Origin: Gallionella sp. | Lineage (GTDB): Bacteria; Pseudomonadota; Gammaproteobacteria; Burkholderiales; Gallionellaceae | Reading direction: 5' to 3' | Length of the DNA: 64,000 nt | Assembly: GCA_028689145.1 (NCBI GenBank) | Contig: JAQTWT010000003.1 | Coordinates: forward strand, 1-64,000 | Shown here: piece by piece, positions 1 through 8,868 of the stretch | Position numbering within the stretch: position 1 is the first letter of the stretch | Layout: the number at the start of each line of letters is the position of its first letter | Notes under the pieces: generated by a model | Databases searched by the model: none | The model's input: only the letters and a program-made list of their open reading frames with translations | Told to the model about the DNA's origin: nothing | Made by a program: the position numbers and the translations under genes

Positions 1-18
1 ACTCTGGTATTCTTTCAT
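1..18 (-). CDS. Start of IS200-type transposase TnpA (partial)
   Basis: Only ATG AAA GAA TAC CAG AGT (MKEYQS) is inside the window; the gene continues leftward beyond position 1. A GGAG ribosome-binding site sits about 9 bases upstream of the ATG. Many IS200-family Y1 transposases begin with an almost identical MKEYQSLSHT-type sequence, which is the reason for the call. Six residues are not proof. The HUH and catalytic tyrosine motifs that would confirm it lie outside the window. Confidence 0.5.
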
Positions 19-112
19 CGTGAATCTCCATCTCTTAGTCGAGATTACAGATTCACTCTCACCGTGGTATAGGTCAAACCTTTGTGAGTCCCCCGGCATA
101 GCCGGGGGTTTA
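1..112 (-). mobile_element. Edge of an IS200/IS605-like insertion sequence
   Basis: The left edge holds the first six codons of a minus-strand ORF and, upstream of it, a perfect 8-bp hairpin (CCCCCGGC-ATA-GCCGGGGG, 90-108). A subterminal hairpin in front of a small transposase gene is the architecture of the left end of IS200/IS605 elements, which move as single-stranded DNA and leave no inverted terminal repeats. The element boundary on the right is not defined exactly; it probably lies just past the hairpin, before the glycosyltransferase stop at 139. The assignment is inferred from the hairpin plus the ORF start, because the body of the element is outside the window. Confidence 0.55.
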
Positions 113-138
113 CCTCAGTGAATTATAGAGCGCCCGGA

Positions 139-2103
139 TCAGCCTTGCCCAATCTTTCTATATGCCGCCTCCAAAGCAAGCGCACGCACAATGTCAGCGG
201 CTTGCCGAACCGGCTCCATCCAAGATTCACCGAATTTTCGTCCGATGGAGGTCATTGAGGGGAAAAACGGGTTATGGTCGGCACCCAGATTAAAATAATC
301 ATACCCTGAGAATAATCTGATCGTTGGCGCACCCACTGCTGCTGCAATCAACGCTGATGATCCGTCCGTTCCGATCACTAAATCGCATGCTTTCATTAAA
401 GCAGCCGAGGTATCTATATCATCAAAATGGTCAACATTTTCGAAATTCACAATAGATATACCGAATTGCTGTTCGGCTTTTTTTAATTCTTCAGTTACTT
501 CGCCATGCTGCAGGTTAACCCAAATAATATTCGGAATATCGAATAGTGCCTGCCAGAATTCCAGATAAGGATAAAGCGCCCGGCGGCTCAGGGTCAGCAG
601 GCGACCACGCCATGCAATACCAATCACCAATGAGCCATGTTTGAGAGCAAGCTGTTCACGAAAAATATCCACTTTTTTCGGGTCTGGCAGGAGAAACTGG
701 TGATGCAGCGGGAAAGACTCCAAATTCGGCCGCACAATAGGCAGCAAGCCGCCAATGGCAATTTGCCAGTCCAAATCCGCTATATCTGCCTCAGTCAGCG
801 CATCAGCCCCGCTGCGAAATTCTATTTTTGGGAAACTTCGCGCAAACAAGGGTTTCAGCTTGGCTTGGCAAACACAAACAATACGCTCAAACCGATTAAG
901 AATATCAGGAAGGCAGCTCGCAAAAAATATTTCGTCGCCGATACCCTGTTCGCGATAAACCAGCAAGGATCGCCCTGTGCTTGGCGTGCCGGTCCACTCC
1001 GCCACCGGAAGATTCGGCTTGCTGCCGCTATCTTTCAGTTGCCAACGAAGCTCCCAATTTTTGTATGCTTCCCTAAGCTGCCCAAGTGCAAAGTGTGTTT
1101 CGCTTAGCGCATAGCGCATTTGCGCATTATCCGGTGATCCTGCCAGAGCCGCATAACCATGCTCGAGCGCGAGATCAGGCCGCCCCGCATTGCGCAAAAA
1201 ACCCGCCAAATGATAATGCAATATGGAATTCTCCGGATCTATGGCAAGGGCCTTATCAAACCAGCCAATCGCGTCACACAAGTCTTCCTGATAAACGGCA
1301 AGCTTGGCAAGGTTGACATAAGGTTCGATATTTTTTGGTGCAAGCGCATTGGCTTTTTCGAATTGCACTTTGGCCGCATCAGGCTCGTCCATATCCATCA
1401 GGATCACACCGTAATCAGTGACTATCTTGGGCAGAAGTTCGCGATGTTCCGGTTTGGCGGAATGTTCCAGCTCGCTGATGATATTTTCGGCCAACTCTCT
1501 GGCTTCGCCAAATGCTCGCGTTAGCCACAAGGAAGAGATGAGATTGACTTTAAAGTTCAATCGATTGCCGGGGGCAATATGTTCAATAGCGCATTTGGCA
1601 ACCTGTACGGCTTCTTGATGACGCGCGTTTGCATTAAGTACCTGATACCAATTGCGGTATGCCATTTCAAATGACGCGTCGAGTTTGCAAGCAGTTTCAA
1701 ATGCCTGCAATGCAGGCTCAAGATGACCTTGTTCGGCCATGATGACACCCATTTCGTTTAGCGCCGCAGAGTGGCCGGGGTTAACTTGCAACAGGTTGGT
1801 CAGTGTTGCAACAGCGGCATCAATCCGGTTGGTAAGTTTGAACACTTTTGATAAACCGTATAAGGCCTCGACATCAGAGCGATTTACGGTCAATGCTTCC
1901 ATAAAATAATGCTCTGCCAATGGCCAGTTCTCAAGCCGTGCAGCAAAATTTGCAGCCAAAATAAGCGCCCGCAGATCGCGCGGCTGTTTGCCCAAATGCG
2001 TTTGAATAAGTTCAAGCGCATTCTTGTCTTTGCCCTGCGCCGAGAGCGAAATTGCTCTCTGAATTAAATTGGTTTGGCGGGCATGCGACATGTGGTTGTT
2101 CAT
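139..2103 (-). CDS. TPR-repeat glycosyltransferase, FlmG-like (copy 1)
   Basis: The N-terminal half (roughly residues 10-350) is a run of tetratricopeptide repeats, visible as repeated 34-residue units such as GHLEPALQAFETACKLDAS and DLCDAIGWFDKALAIDPEN. The C-terminal 280 residues form a GT-B type glycosyltransferase domain (motifs GIGDEIFFASCLPD, VIGIAWRG, CDLVIGTDGSSA). The same TPR-plus-GT layout is found in FlmG of Caulobacter, which binds flagellin through the TPRs and transfers a nonulosonic acid. It is the last gene of the glycan operon that starts next to fliC, so flagellin is the likely acceptor. The track start at 2157 adds 18 residues; the ATG at 2103 is preferred because it aligns exactly with the N-terminus of the adjacent paralogue. 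Function is inferred from architecture and context. Confidence 0.75.
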   Translation of the reverse strand: MNNHMSHARQTNLIQRAISLSAQGKDKNALELIQTHLGKQPRDLRALILAANFAARLENWPLAEHYFMEALTVNRSDVEALYGLSKVFKLTNRIDAAVATLTNLLQVNPGHSAALNEMGVIMAEQGHLEPALQAFETACKLDASFEMAYRNWYQVLNANARHQEAVQVAKCAIEHIAPGNRLNFKVNLISSLWLTRAFGEARELAENIISELEHSAKPEHRELLPKIVTDYGVILMDMDEPDAAKVQFEKANALAPKNIEPYVNLAKLAVYQEDLCDAIGWFDKALAIDPENSILHYHLAGFLRNAGRPDLALEHGYAALAGSPDNAQMRYALSETHFALGQLREAYKNWELRWQLKDSGSKPNLPVAEWTGTPSTGRSLLVYREQGIGDEIFFASCLPDILNRFERIVCVCQAKLKPLFARSFPKIEFRSGADALTEADIADLDWQIAIGGLLPIVRPNLESFPLHHQFLLPDPKKVDIFREQLALKHGSLVIGIAWRGRLLTLSRRALYPYLEFWQALFDIPNIIWVNLQHGEVTEELKKAEQQFGISIVNFENVDHFDDIDTSAALMKACDLVIGTDGSSALIAAAVGAPTIRLFSGYDYFNLGADHNPFFPSMTSIGRKFGESWMEPVRQAADIVRALALEAAYRKIGQG

Positions 2104-2169
2104 AACGGACTGATGAAAAAATTTAATATCCCGCTTGCATATGCAAAGATCATGCAACGAAAACCATGA

Positions 2170-4134
2170 TCACGGCGATTGGTGCACGCGCTGGGCATGC
2201 TCTTCTGCAAGTGTGCGCACAATATCAGCGACTCGCTTAACAGGCACCTCCCAAGTTTCACCAAAGTGGCGCTTGACTGGAATTATGTTGGGGAACCACG
2301 GATCGTGATCCGTACCCATACAGAAAAGATCGACATAGGGGAAAATTCTAAATGTTGGCACCCCTACACCAGCCGCTATAAAAGTTGTGGAAGAGCCCGG
2401 GCCGATAACTATGTCGCAGGCTTTCATTAGTGCTGCAGATGAGTCAAGGTCATCGAAATGATCAACATCGGGAAAATTGATAATACTAACCCCAAAGTCG
2501 CGCTCTGCCTGTTTGATTTCTTCTCCGACATCACCATACTGAAGATTAACCCATACTATATTTTGCAGTTCAAACAGCGGCTTCCAAAACTCGAGTTGCG
2601 GATAAATAGAACGGCGCACAATGTTTTCGACTGAACTCCTCCAGCCAACCCCGACAATCAGTTTGCCGTTATTTTGCGGCAACCGATTACGAAATAACGA
2701 GACTTTTGCCGCATCCGGCATTAATAACTGCTGCAGATTGGGGAAATCCTCGATTCTTTTCCGGAAAATACGAGGCAAACTGCCGATAGGTATCTGGAAC
2801 TCAGGGTTCCCCAAATCTGCCGCTGTGAGATTGCTATCCAAATCACGAAATTCAATTTTTGGAAAACTTCGTGCAAACAGGGTCTTTAACTTGGGGTGGC
2901 AAATGCAAACAATATGCTCGAATCGTCCAAGCAGATCCGGCAGGCAGGTGGCAAATACAACTTCGTCACCCAAGCCCTGTTCTTTATAAACAAATATGGA
3001 TCGCCCAAACCCCGGAGATCCTGTCCATTCCGGAATCGCGAGCTGAGATTTAACCCCGCCTTCACGCCGCGCCCAGCGTAACTCATAGTTCTCGTAAGCC
3101 TGATCCAAGTGTCCAAGCGCAAACTGCGTCATGCCTAGATAGCAGCGCAATTCAGGGTTGGCAGGTGATTGAACGACGGCGGATTGCATATAAGGCAATG
3201 CCAGTTCCGGACGCCCTGCATCGCGCAGCACAGTGCCCAAATGAAGGTGCAATTCCGCATTACCCGGTGCAATTTTTAGCGCTTCATCAAACCAATGAAT
3301 AGCCTGCAATAGATCCTCCACATACCAATAGGATTTTGCGAGGTTAATATAAGGCTCGATATTTTCCGGGTCCAGCGAAATCGCTTTTCTGAATTGTTCC
3401 TGGGCTGGTTCAACCTCATTTAGCTCCATGAATACGATGCCATAATGGGAATAAGCTCGCGCTAAAAGCTTCCGATACTGCAGGCCATTCAACGGTGTCA
3501 GTTCGGCGATAATATCTTCCGCCGCCAATCGTCCTTCTTGAATCGCACCCGATTTAGAGAGACAAACAACAAGGTCAACCTTGAAGGTGTAACGATAATC
3601 AGTAGTGCTATTTTGAATAGCCAATTTGGCGGCCAGCGCTGCCTCCTCATATCGGCTGCAAGTAATCAATGCGGCATATAGATTGCGATATCCCAACTCA
3701 AACGAAGGGGCAAGTTGAACACATTTGTCGAATGTTTGTAGAGCAGAAGCCATGTCACCTTGCCCGACAAGCAGCACCCCGCGTTCATTGAGAACGTTGA
3801 CGTTATCCGGTTCAAGCTCGAGTATTCTGGATAACATCCCATCTGCTTCATCCAGACGATTTAAAACTTTAAGCACCTCAAACAACTTGTAAAGAACGTT
3901 AATATCAACCTTGTTAATAGCCAGCATACCCGCAAAGCACTTTTCAGCAAGTGCCCAGTCCTCCAGCCGCATAGCAAGCATTCCGGCCAAATTGAGCGCA
4001 TCAATATCGTCCGGCGATTGGTGCAAATGTGCTTGAATAACCGTTAGGGCTTGCTTGTCGTTACCCTGGGCAGAAAGTCTGCTTGCTTTCCGGATAGCCG
4101 CGTTCATGTGTGGCTGGTCACTGCGCTTTACCAT
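2170..4134 (-). CDS. TPR-repeat glycosyltransferase, FlmG-like (copy 2)
   Basis: This is a paralogue of the downstream gene: it has the same N-terminal TPR array (about residues 10-350) and the same C-terminal glycosyltransferase domain, with motifs GLGDEVVFATCLPDLL and CDIVIGPGSSTTFIAAGVG. The two proteins are about half identical over the GT domain, so they arose by tandem duplication and have since diverged. The TPR parts differ more, which could mean different protein acceptors or different sites. A 105-base gap separates it from the methyltransferase upstream, the largest spacing in this operon. Likely role: transfer of a nonulosonic acid or a following sugar to flagellin. Not a Maf-type transferase; no Maf gene is present in the window. 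Confidence 0.75.
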   Translation of the reverse strand: MVKRSDQPHMNAAIRKASRLSAQGNDKQALTVIQAHLHQSPDDIDALNLAGMLAMRLEDWALAEKCFAGMLAINKVDINVLYKLFEVLKVLNRLDEADGMLSRILELEPDNVNVLNERGVLLVGQGDMASALQTFDKCVQLAPSFELGYRNLYAALITCSRYEEAALAAKLAIQNSTTDYRYTFKVDLVVCLSKSGAIQEGRLAAEDIIAELTPLNGLQYRKLLARAYSHYGIVFMELNEVEPAQEQFRKAISLDPENIEPYINLAKSYWYVEDLLQAIHWFDEALKIAPGNAELHLHLGTVLRDAGRPELALPYMQSAVVQSPANPELRCYLGMTQFALGHLDQAYENYELRWARREGGVKSQLAIPEWTGSPGFGRSIFVYKEQGLGDEVVFATCLPDLLGRFEHIVCICHPKLKTLFARSFPKIEFRDLDSNLTAADLGNPEFQIPIGSLPRIFRKRIEDFPNLQQLLMPDAAKVSLFRNRLPQNNGKLIVGVGWRSSVENIVRRSIYPQLEFWKPLFELQNIVWVNLQYGDVGEEIKQAERDFGVSIINFPDVDHFDDLDSSAALMKACDIVIGPGSSTTFIAAGVGVPTFRIFPYVDLFCMGTDHDPWFPNIIPVKRHFGETWEVPVKRVADIVRTLAEEHAQRVHQSP

Positions 4135-4239
4135 GGTGCACTGCCTATTCTAAAAAGAAGCTGGTTATTCATTGTGCATTCACAAAAAATTTATACGAAC
4201 ATTCATCTTGCAAATCTGTGTTTTCGAATCCGCACATAC

Positions 4240-4905
4240 CTATACCTTCTCTGCTACCAGATTCCACGAGGCAAACAAATGCATTGTTTGAGGAATTGCT
4301 GAAACAATCTGCTTGTGCTCCAACCGGACTATCGCCATACCGGCCTCCGAGAACAATTCGATCAGATGTTCCTTGCTTGAAAAATGCACATTACCGACAC
4401 CGGCAAATTGCCCCTCTGTAATATTAGCCCGTGTATATTCATCAATCCGTTCTCCCAAGCCAAAGCCGGAGTGTTCAACCGAGAACCAATCAACACCGAT
4501 ATATTTGGCACCCGGCCTCATGGCAGCACATAGATTTTTAAGTCCCAGCTTAATCGCACTGGTATCGTTATGCGTCATTGAACTCCGATCAATCACAAGA
4601 TCGTACATGTCCGAATGTTTTTGGGAAATAAAATCGCCGGTTTTCAGTCTGTTTTTAAGTTCAGGATATTGTTCACGAACGCGCGCCGCGATTGAGTCGC
4701 TGCCTTCGATCCCATAGTAGTCCACGCCGATTGAGAGAAAGAAGGGAATATTAGCGCCAGCACCGAACCCGATCTCCAATACTTTGGTGCTGGACGAGAA
4801 TGGTTTCGCATAGCGATGCATATAACTGACCAAGTCAGACCACGGCCAAATAGAGATATTGGATTGTTCGCGATAGACCTGCTCCCACTGTGGTGAGAAA
4901 GACAT
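4240..4905 (-). CDS. Class I SAM-dependent methyltransferase
   Basis: 221 residues with the glycine-rich SAM-binding motif I, VLEIGFGAGANIPFF, at about residue 42, and an acidic residue ending the second strand (YYGIEGSD). The rest fits a Rossmann-like methyltransferase without an obvious subfamily. The ATG follows directly on the stop codon of the upstream TylF-like gene (TAAATG), so translation is coupled. Placed in the flagellin glycan operon, it most likely methylates the sugar or a sugar-nucleotide precursor. The substrate cannot be read from the sequence. Confidence 0.75.
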   Translation of the reverse strand: MSFSPQWEQVYREQSNISIWPWSDLVSYMHRYAKPFSSSTKVLEIGFGAGANIPFFLSIGVDYYGIEGSDSIAARVREQYPELKNRLKTGDFISQKHSDMYDLVIDRSSMTHNDTSAIKLGLKNLCAAMRPGAKYIGVDWFSVEHSGFGLGERIDEYTRANITEGQFAGVGNVHFSSKEHLIELFSEAGMAIVRLEHKQIVSAIPQTMHLFASWNLVAEKV

Positions 4906-5592
4906 TTAGAGCACCATATAACTAATGTTGGGTTCATACTCGAAGCAGCGTAGCTCACAATCCCTAATATTTAGCTGTTCAAGCATAGCCTTGGTTTCGC
5001 CGGGCCAATCCGCATTGTTGACCTCATCAAAAGCAAGCACTGCTCCTTTGGGCATTCTCGGCAACAATGTCTTTAATGCGGTGACAGTCGGTTCATAAAC
5101 ATCAAAGTCGAGATATAAAAGGGACACCAGTAGATGTGGATTTTTTTCAAGATATTCGGGTATTTTCAAATTCGCATCACCCTGAACCAGATCGATTTTT
5201 GGAATATGGTTCAAGAATCTGTTTTCATCGTATTCCTTCACACACAAATTCAATTCATCGTAGATATTGTAAGCCTCCGAGAACATCCCTGCTTTTACAT
5301 CTGATCGGTTTAATACATCAATGGGCGCAACATGGGGAAAACCTGCAAAAGTGTCGAACCCGATAATTTTTCGATGATAATTATAGGGTTCAAGAGTAGT
5401 TGACAACTTTGCCCAAGCCATTACTCCACCGCCATGATGTACACCGCATTCAACGATACTGCCTTTTACCGGCAACTGCAGTTTAAATATTTCTGTTTGC
5501 GCCAGAAATCTTGCAATATTTTGACGGCGTACATATTTTGAAAAATTGGCTAATTTTTTATCCACCGCACAAGAACTTTCTTCGAAAATCAT
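4906..5592 (-). CDS. TylF/MycF-family sugar O-methyltransferase
   Basis: The protein has the family signature IVECGVHHGGGVMAWAKL near residue 50, followed by GFDTFAGFP and later LLYLDFDVYEPTVTALK and GAVLAFDEVNN, which are the metal- and SAM-binding landmarks of macrocin O-methyltransferase relatives. Members methylate hydroxyls of deoxysugars or of polysaccharide residues. The start codon overlaps the stop of wbqC by one base (TAATG). With the methyltransferase just downstream it suggests that the flagellar glycan carries methyl groups. The exact acceptor hydroxyl is unknown. Confidence 0.8.
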   Translation of the reverse strand: MIFEESSCAVDKKLANFSKYVRRQNIARFLAQTEIFKLQLPVKGSIVECGVHHGGGVMAWAKLSTTLEPYNYHRKIIGFDTFAGFPHVAPIDVLNRSDVKAGMFSEAYNIYDELNLCVKEYDENRFLNHIPKIDLVQGDANLKIPEYLEKNPHLLVSLLYLDFDVYEPTVTALKTLLPRMPKGAVLAFDEVNNADWPGETKAMLEQLNIRDCELRCFEYEPNISYMVL

Positions 5593-6302
5593 TATTTATC
5601 TCCCTGATAATTGCGAATATTCCCCGACATCAGAATCTCCAAGGATTCTGGTCCAACATTAAATAAAAGATCTATGACCGACATATATGGTTCAAAATCC
5701 CCATGAAGCTGCGGGTACACCGGGTGATGGTAATCCTGAAAATATACTTTTATCCCGCAGTCTGAAAATGACTCCACATTTGCATAATTGCTGCCCTGCG
5801 CCCCAAAGATGTAGCTGGTAGCACCAAGCTTCTTGCACATATCCAGCACCAAGTCGGATTTGTTGCCCTGAAAATCATGCGCGCTTGCTGTGTCAATGGG
5901 CACATTGATACCGAGTGATTTAAGCCCGAATTCGAGTGTCGCAAAATTCAAATCGGCCAAATAAGTGTATGTCCGGCTTGCCAATATAGCCTCCAGCTCA
6001 CCTATATAGTCGGAATAAAACGGCGCTTTGCGATAAGCCAGATCAATAGATTTGAAATGCTTTCTGTTCCAGCCATTGTTTACAATTTTGATGTCGCAGA
6101 GCTTTTTTTCAAAGTGACCCTTAGACTCAACGGGTACCGATAACCAGATCGGGCCGGCATTGGTTTTAATCTTGTTGCGGTTATTAAAGTCTTTAGTTTG
6201 ATATTGTGCAATATCAAAAATACAAAATCGTTCGGCGAGCGCTATCTTGTGAAAAAGACCGAGCCAAGGCATATATACGGGTTGATGAGCAGTTAAAATC
6301 AT
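5592..6302 (-). CDS. WbqC-like family protein
   Basis: The start MILTAHQPVYMPWLGLFHK is the hallmark of the WbqC-like family, found scattered in O-antigen and other surface-glycan clusters. Full length for the family at 236 residues. A biochemical role has not been firmly established; members often sit beside DegT-type aminotransferases and acyltransferases, as here, which hints at N-acylation of an amino sugar. The ATG overlaps the stop of the upstream aminotransferase by four bases (ATGA), showing tight coupling. No signal peptide or membrane segment is seen, so it should be cytoplasmic. Confidence 0.8.
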   Translation of the reverse strand: MILTAHQPVYMPWLGLFHKIALAERFCIFDIAQYQTKDFNNRNKIKTNAGPIWLSVPVESKGHFEKKLCDIKIVNNGWNRKHFKSIDLAYRKAPFYSDYIGELEAILASRTYTYLADLNFATLEFGLKSLGINVPIDTASAHDFQGNKSDLVLDMCKKLGATSYIFGAQGSNYANVESFSDCGIKVYFQDYHHPVYPQLHGDFEPYMSVIDLLFNVGPESLEILMSGNIRNYQGDK

Positions 6303-7312
6303 GCGAAATCCCCGGCGATACCTGCCACTCTTCGAGCATCACCAGCCGCGAGCGTGGGATAAATGGGCAGTGAAACGGTGGTGCTAGCAAGCCTGCTTGC
6401 CATCGGATATTTCTCCGGCTCGTCGAGCAACTCCCATTGCTCTACGGGAACAATGGCGCGAATACCATTGTTTTGCAACGTCTCGATCAGCCGACTCGGG
6501 GCGGTGCAGCGCATTACCGCACGGTAGCGCACTGGCTGCATCGACGCTGTTAATGGCCCAAGCAGTTCCAAACCGGCATTGGCATAGATTCCAAACAGAC
6601 GTTCGCGCTGCTCCACAAATTCGGGCAGCTTGGCAAGCTGCACCCTGCCCACGGCCGCTTGCATATCCGTCATCTGGAAGTTGAAACGAAGCCTTGTATC
6701 CTTGCGCGAGTCAAATTGACGGTAGTCACGAACCCTCTCAATCAATGCACGGTCACGACTGATTACTGCGCCACCCTGTCCACCGGTGGTTATCAGCTTG
6801 GTGGCGTAGAAGGAACAAATACCCAATTCACCGCGCAACCCGATTCGTTCGCCACCAACTCTTGCACCGAGCGCCTGCGCCAAATCTTCAATAAGCAGGT
6901 AATCGCGGGCATTTGGCAAATCGACCGGAATGCCAAACATCGAGGGCGCAATCAAAATATCAACACCCGCTTTTGCAGCGGCAGCCATATCGACATTGGG
7001 GCCATTTTCTTCGCAGTCGAGATATGCGCATTTTCCTTCAACCAGCCCCACGGCATTGCGCAATGCCGCGCAGGCATAAACCGGCAAGCCTATCAGCTTA
7101 TTCTTTCCATCCAATGCCCACAAAGCCAAAAAAAGTGCGGCTGAACCACTCGACACAGCTATCGCGTGTCCGTCCGGGAGACCCAGAAAACGGCATAATT
7201 CATTCTCAAACTCCTCAACTTCCGGTCCCTGTGCAACCCAACCGCTTGCCAGTACTCTGGCAGCGGCAGCTTGTTCTTCCATTCCAAGCGTTGGAAGATT
7301 ATGCGGGATCAT
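6299..7312 (-). CDS. DegT/DnrJ/EryC1/StrS-family aminotransferase
   Basis: PLP-dependent sugar aminotransferase of about 337 residues. The PLP-binding lysine is in CSFYATKLITTGGQGG, followed by the family's typical arginine-rich segment (FNFQMTDMQAAVGRVQLAKL). Such enzymes convert a keto-sugar nucleotide to an amino sugar. It is a second aminotransferase in the operon, distinct from PseC, so another amino group may be installed on the glycan or on a linked sugar. The track start (TTG, 7324) adds four residues; the ATG at 7312, preceded by GAGGGTGG, is preferred. It overlaps the end of the acyltransferase gene by 14 bases. Confidence 0.8.
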   Translation of the reverse strand: MIPHNLPTLGMEEQAAAARVLASGWVAQGPEVEEFENELCRFLGLPDGHAIAVSSGSAALFLALWALDGKNKLIGLPVYACAALRNAVGLVEGKCAYLDCEENGPNVDMAAAAKAGVDILIAPSMFGIPVDLPNARDYLLIEDLAQALGARVGGERIGLRGELGICSFYATKLITTGGQGGAVISRDRALIERVRDYRQFDSRKDTRLRFNFQMTDMQAAVGRVQLAKLPEFVEQRERLFGIYANAGLELLGPLTASMQPVRYRAVMRCTAPSRLIETLQNNGIRAIVPVEQWELLDEPEKYPMASRLASTTVSLPIYPTLAAGDARRVAGIAGDFA

Positions 7313-7772
7313 GCCCACCCTCAAGCCGATTCAGGTAATACCCGGATTTGACGACCGCCGGATTTCCAACTACCAGCGAATATGGCGGCACCTCGACGGC
7401 ACCGACTATCGTTCCTGCTGCAATGACCGAGTGATGCCCGATTCGTGCTCCTCCTTTGATGACTGAATGTGAGCCAACAAATACGTGGTTTTCGATCAAA
7501 ATATCCCGGCGCTCTACTTCCTCAGACAAGCCGATGCATTTCTTGTGAGAGTCAGCGCAATTAATGGTGACAAAAGACGCAATATCGCAATTGTCGCCAA
7601 TACTGACTCGCGCGCCCTTTGCATTTACTTCTGAAAAACCGCCAATATAGACATCCGTACCGATTTCCGGATCACCGACTACCCAAACTAATGGGTGAAA
7701 ACGGTTTGAGGGAAAAGTAGTCAGCCTGGTAAACCACTCCTGAAGCGCTGCATCATCGGGCTGGTCATTCAT
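7299..7772 (-). CDS. Left-handed beta-helix (hexapeptide-repeat) acyltransferase
   Basis: Residues 30-140 show repeated hexapeptide units, e.g. IGTDVYIGGFSEVNAKGARVS and VFVGSHSVIKGGARIGHHSV, ending in PPYSLVVGNPAVVKSG, the classic end of trimeric hexapeptide acetyltransferases of sugars. It probably N- or O-acetylates a sugar nucleotide. This matters because the usual PseH (GNAT fold) of pseudaminic acid synthesis is absent from the operon; this enzyme could replace it, or could act with the neighbouring DegT aminotransferase as a VioA/VioB-like pair. The ATG overlaps the pseI stop by four bases. Confidence 0.8.
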   Translation of the reverse strand: MNDQPDDAALQEWFTRLTTFPSNRFHPLVWVVGDPEIGTDVYIGGFSEVNAKGARVSIGDNCDIASFVTINCADSHKKCIGLSEEVERRDILIENHVFVGSHSVIKGGARIGHHSVIAAGTIVGAVEVPPYSLVVGNPAVVKSGYYLNRLEGGHDPA

Positions 7773-8836
7773 ACGCGCATATCTCCAAGTGATAGCCGCT
7801 CCCCTTTTTTAATGTCACGAGTCGCGGTTAATCCAAGTACTTTACCGATCATATCCGGAGACAGACCGCCACCCGGTCGCCGCAAACCCGTATTGGCGCT
7901 ATCGAACGTTGTACCAAGAGCTATGTCACGCAATGCAACCACACTCCGTCGCGCGACCAATCGCATTGCTTGCTCGGCTTTTGTGGGCTGCACCAATGGA
8001 CTACCCAGAATGATGTCCGCTATTCGAATATTATTAATCCACTCGGCAAGCCCCGCAGGCTCTTCTGAAAACCAGTGATCCGGCCCCGGCATATCCTTTC
8101 CGAGTGTGAAATGCTTCTCGAAAACCCTGGCACCCCGGGAGACGGCCAGCGCAGCCGCTAGCGCACCTTGGGTATGGTCGGAAAAACCCACCAGCAAACC
8201 GGGAAATGCTTGTTGCAGCGTGGTGAGCTTTGCGATGTTCACGTCCTCGGGAGGTGTCGGATACTGCGAAGTACACAGCAACAGCGCCACAGGATAACCA
8301 TCGAACCACCCTACCGCATCAAGCGCTTGGTGAACTTCCGCCAGATCGCTCATACCGCACGAGAGAATCAGCGGCAACTTGCTTCCGACATAGCTTCGCA
8401 ACAGCGGCAGGTTGGTAAAATCATCCGAACCGATTTTAATGGCGGGCACGCCGATTTCCATTAGCAGCTCAAGATCGCTAAGGTTTTGCGGCGTTGAAAA
8501 AAAAGTAATACCGACGGCTTCACAATACGCTTTAATTTCTCGCCAACTTCCCGCGGGCAGCTCATAGCGCCGGAACATCCCCAGCATTGACTCTGTAACA
8601 GCCTTTCCCTGCGACTGGTAAGTAAAGGTCTGATCCGGATCGCCGCAAAACTCTTCAGCCTTGAATGTCTGAAATTTGACCGCATCAGCACCGGCTGCCT
8701 TGGCTGCCTCTATCATCCGCTTGGCAATGGCGAGGTCGCCGTTATGATTAATGCCGACCTCGGCAATACAATAGGGGGGGCTGCTAACGCCGATGCTTCG
8801 TCCAGCGATTTGGAATGTTCCTGGTTGGTTTGGCAT
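7769..8836 (-). CDS. pseI: Pseudaminic acid synthase (NeuB family)
   Basis: NeuB-type synthase: an N-terminal TIM barrel (YCIAEVGINHNGDLAIAKRM near residue 22, FQTFKAEEF, ILSCGMSDLAEV, GFSDHTQG) and a C-terminal antifreeze-like SAF domain (about residues 290-355, RSVVALRDIALGTTF). It condenses phosphoenolpyruvate with the 6-deoxy-altrose derivative released by PseG to give a nonulosonic acid. Neighbouring pseB, pseC, pseF and pseG support pseudaminic rather than legionaminic or sialic acid. At 355 residues it is family-typical. A 32-base gap separates it from pseG. Confidence 0.88.
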   Translation of the reverse strand: MPNQPGTFQIAGRSIGVSSPPYCIAEVGINHNGDLAIAKRMIEAAKAAGADAVKFQTFKAEEFCGDPDQTFTYQSQGKAVTESMLGMFRRYELPAGSWREIKAYCEAVGITFFSTPQNLSDLELLMEIGVPAIKIGSDDFTNLPLLRSYVGSKLPLILSCGMSDLAEVHQALDAVGWFDGYPVALLLCTSQYPTPPEDVNIAKLTTLQQAFPGLLVGFSDHTQGALAAALAVSRGARVFEKHFTLGKDMPGPDHWFSEEPAGLAEWINNIRIADIILGSPLVQPTKAEQAMRLVARRSVVALRDIALGTTFDSANTGLRRPGGGLSPDMIGKVLGLTATRDIKKGERLSLGDMRV

Positions 8837-8868
8837 GATTGACCGCTTTTTTAGTTTTGAATCATTAG

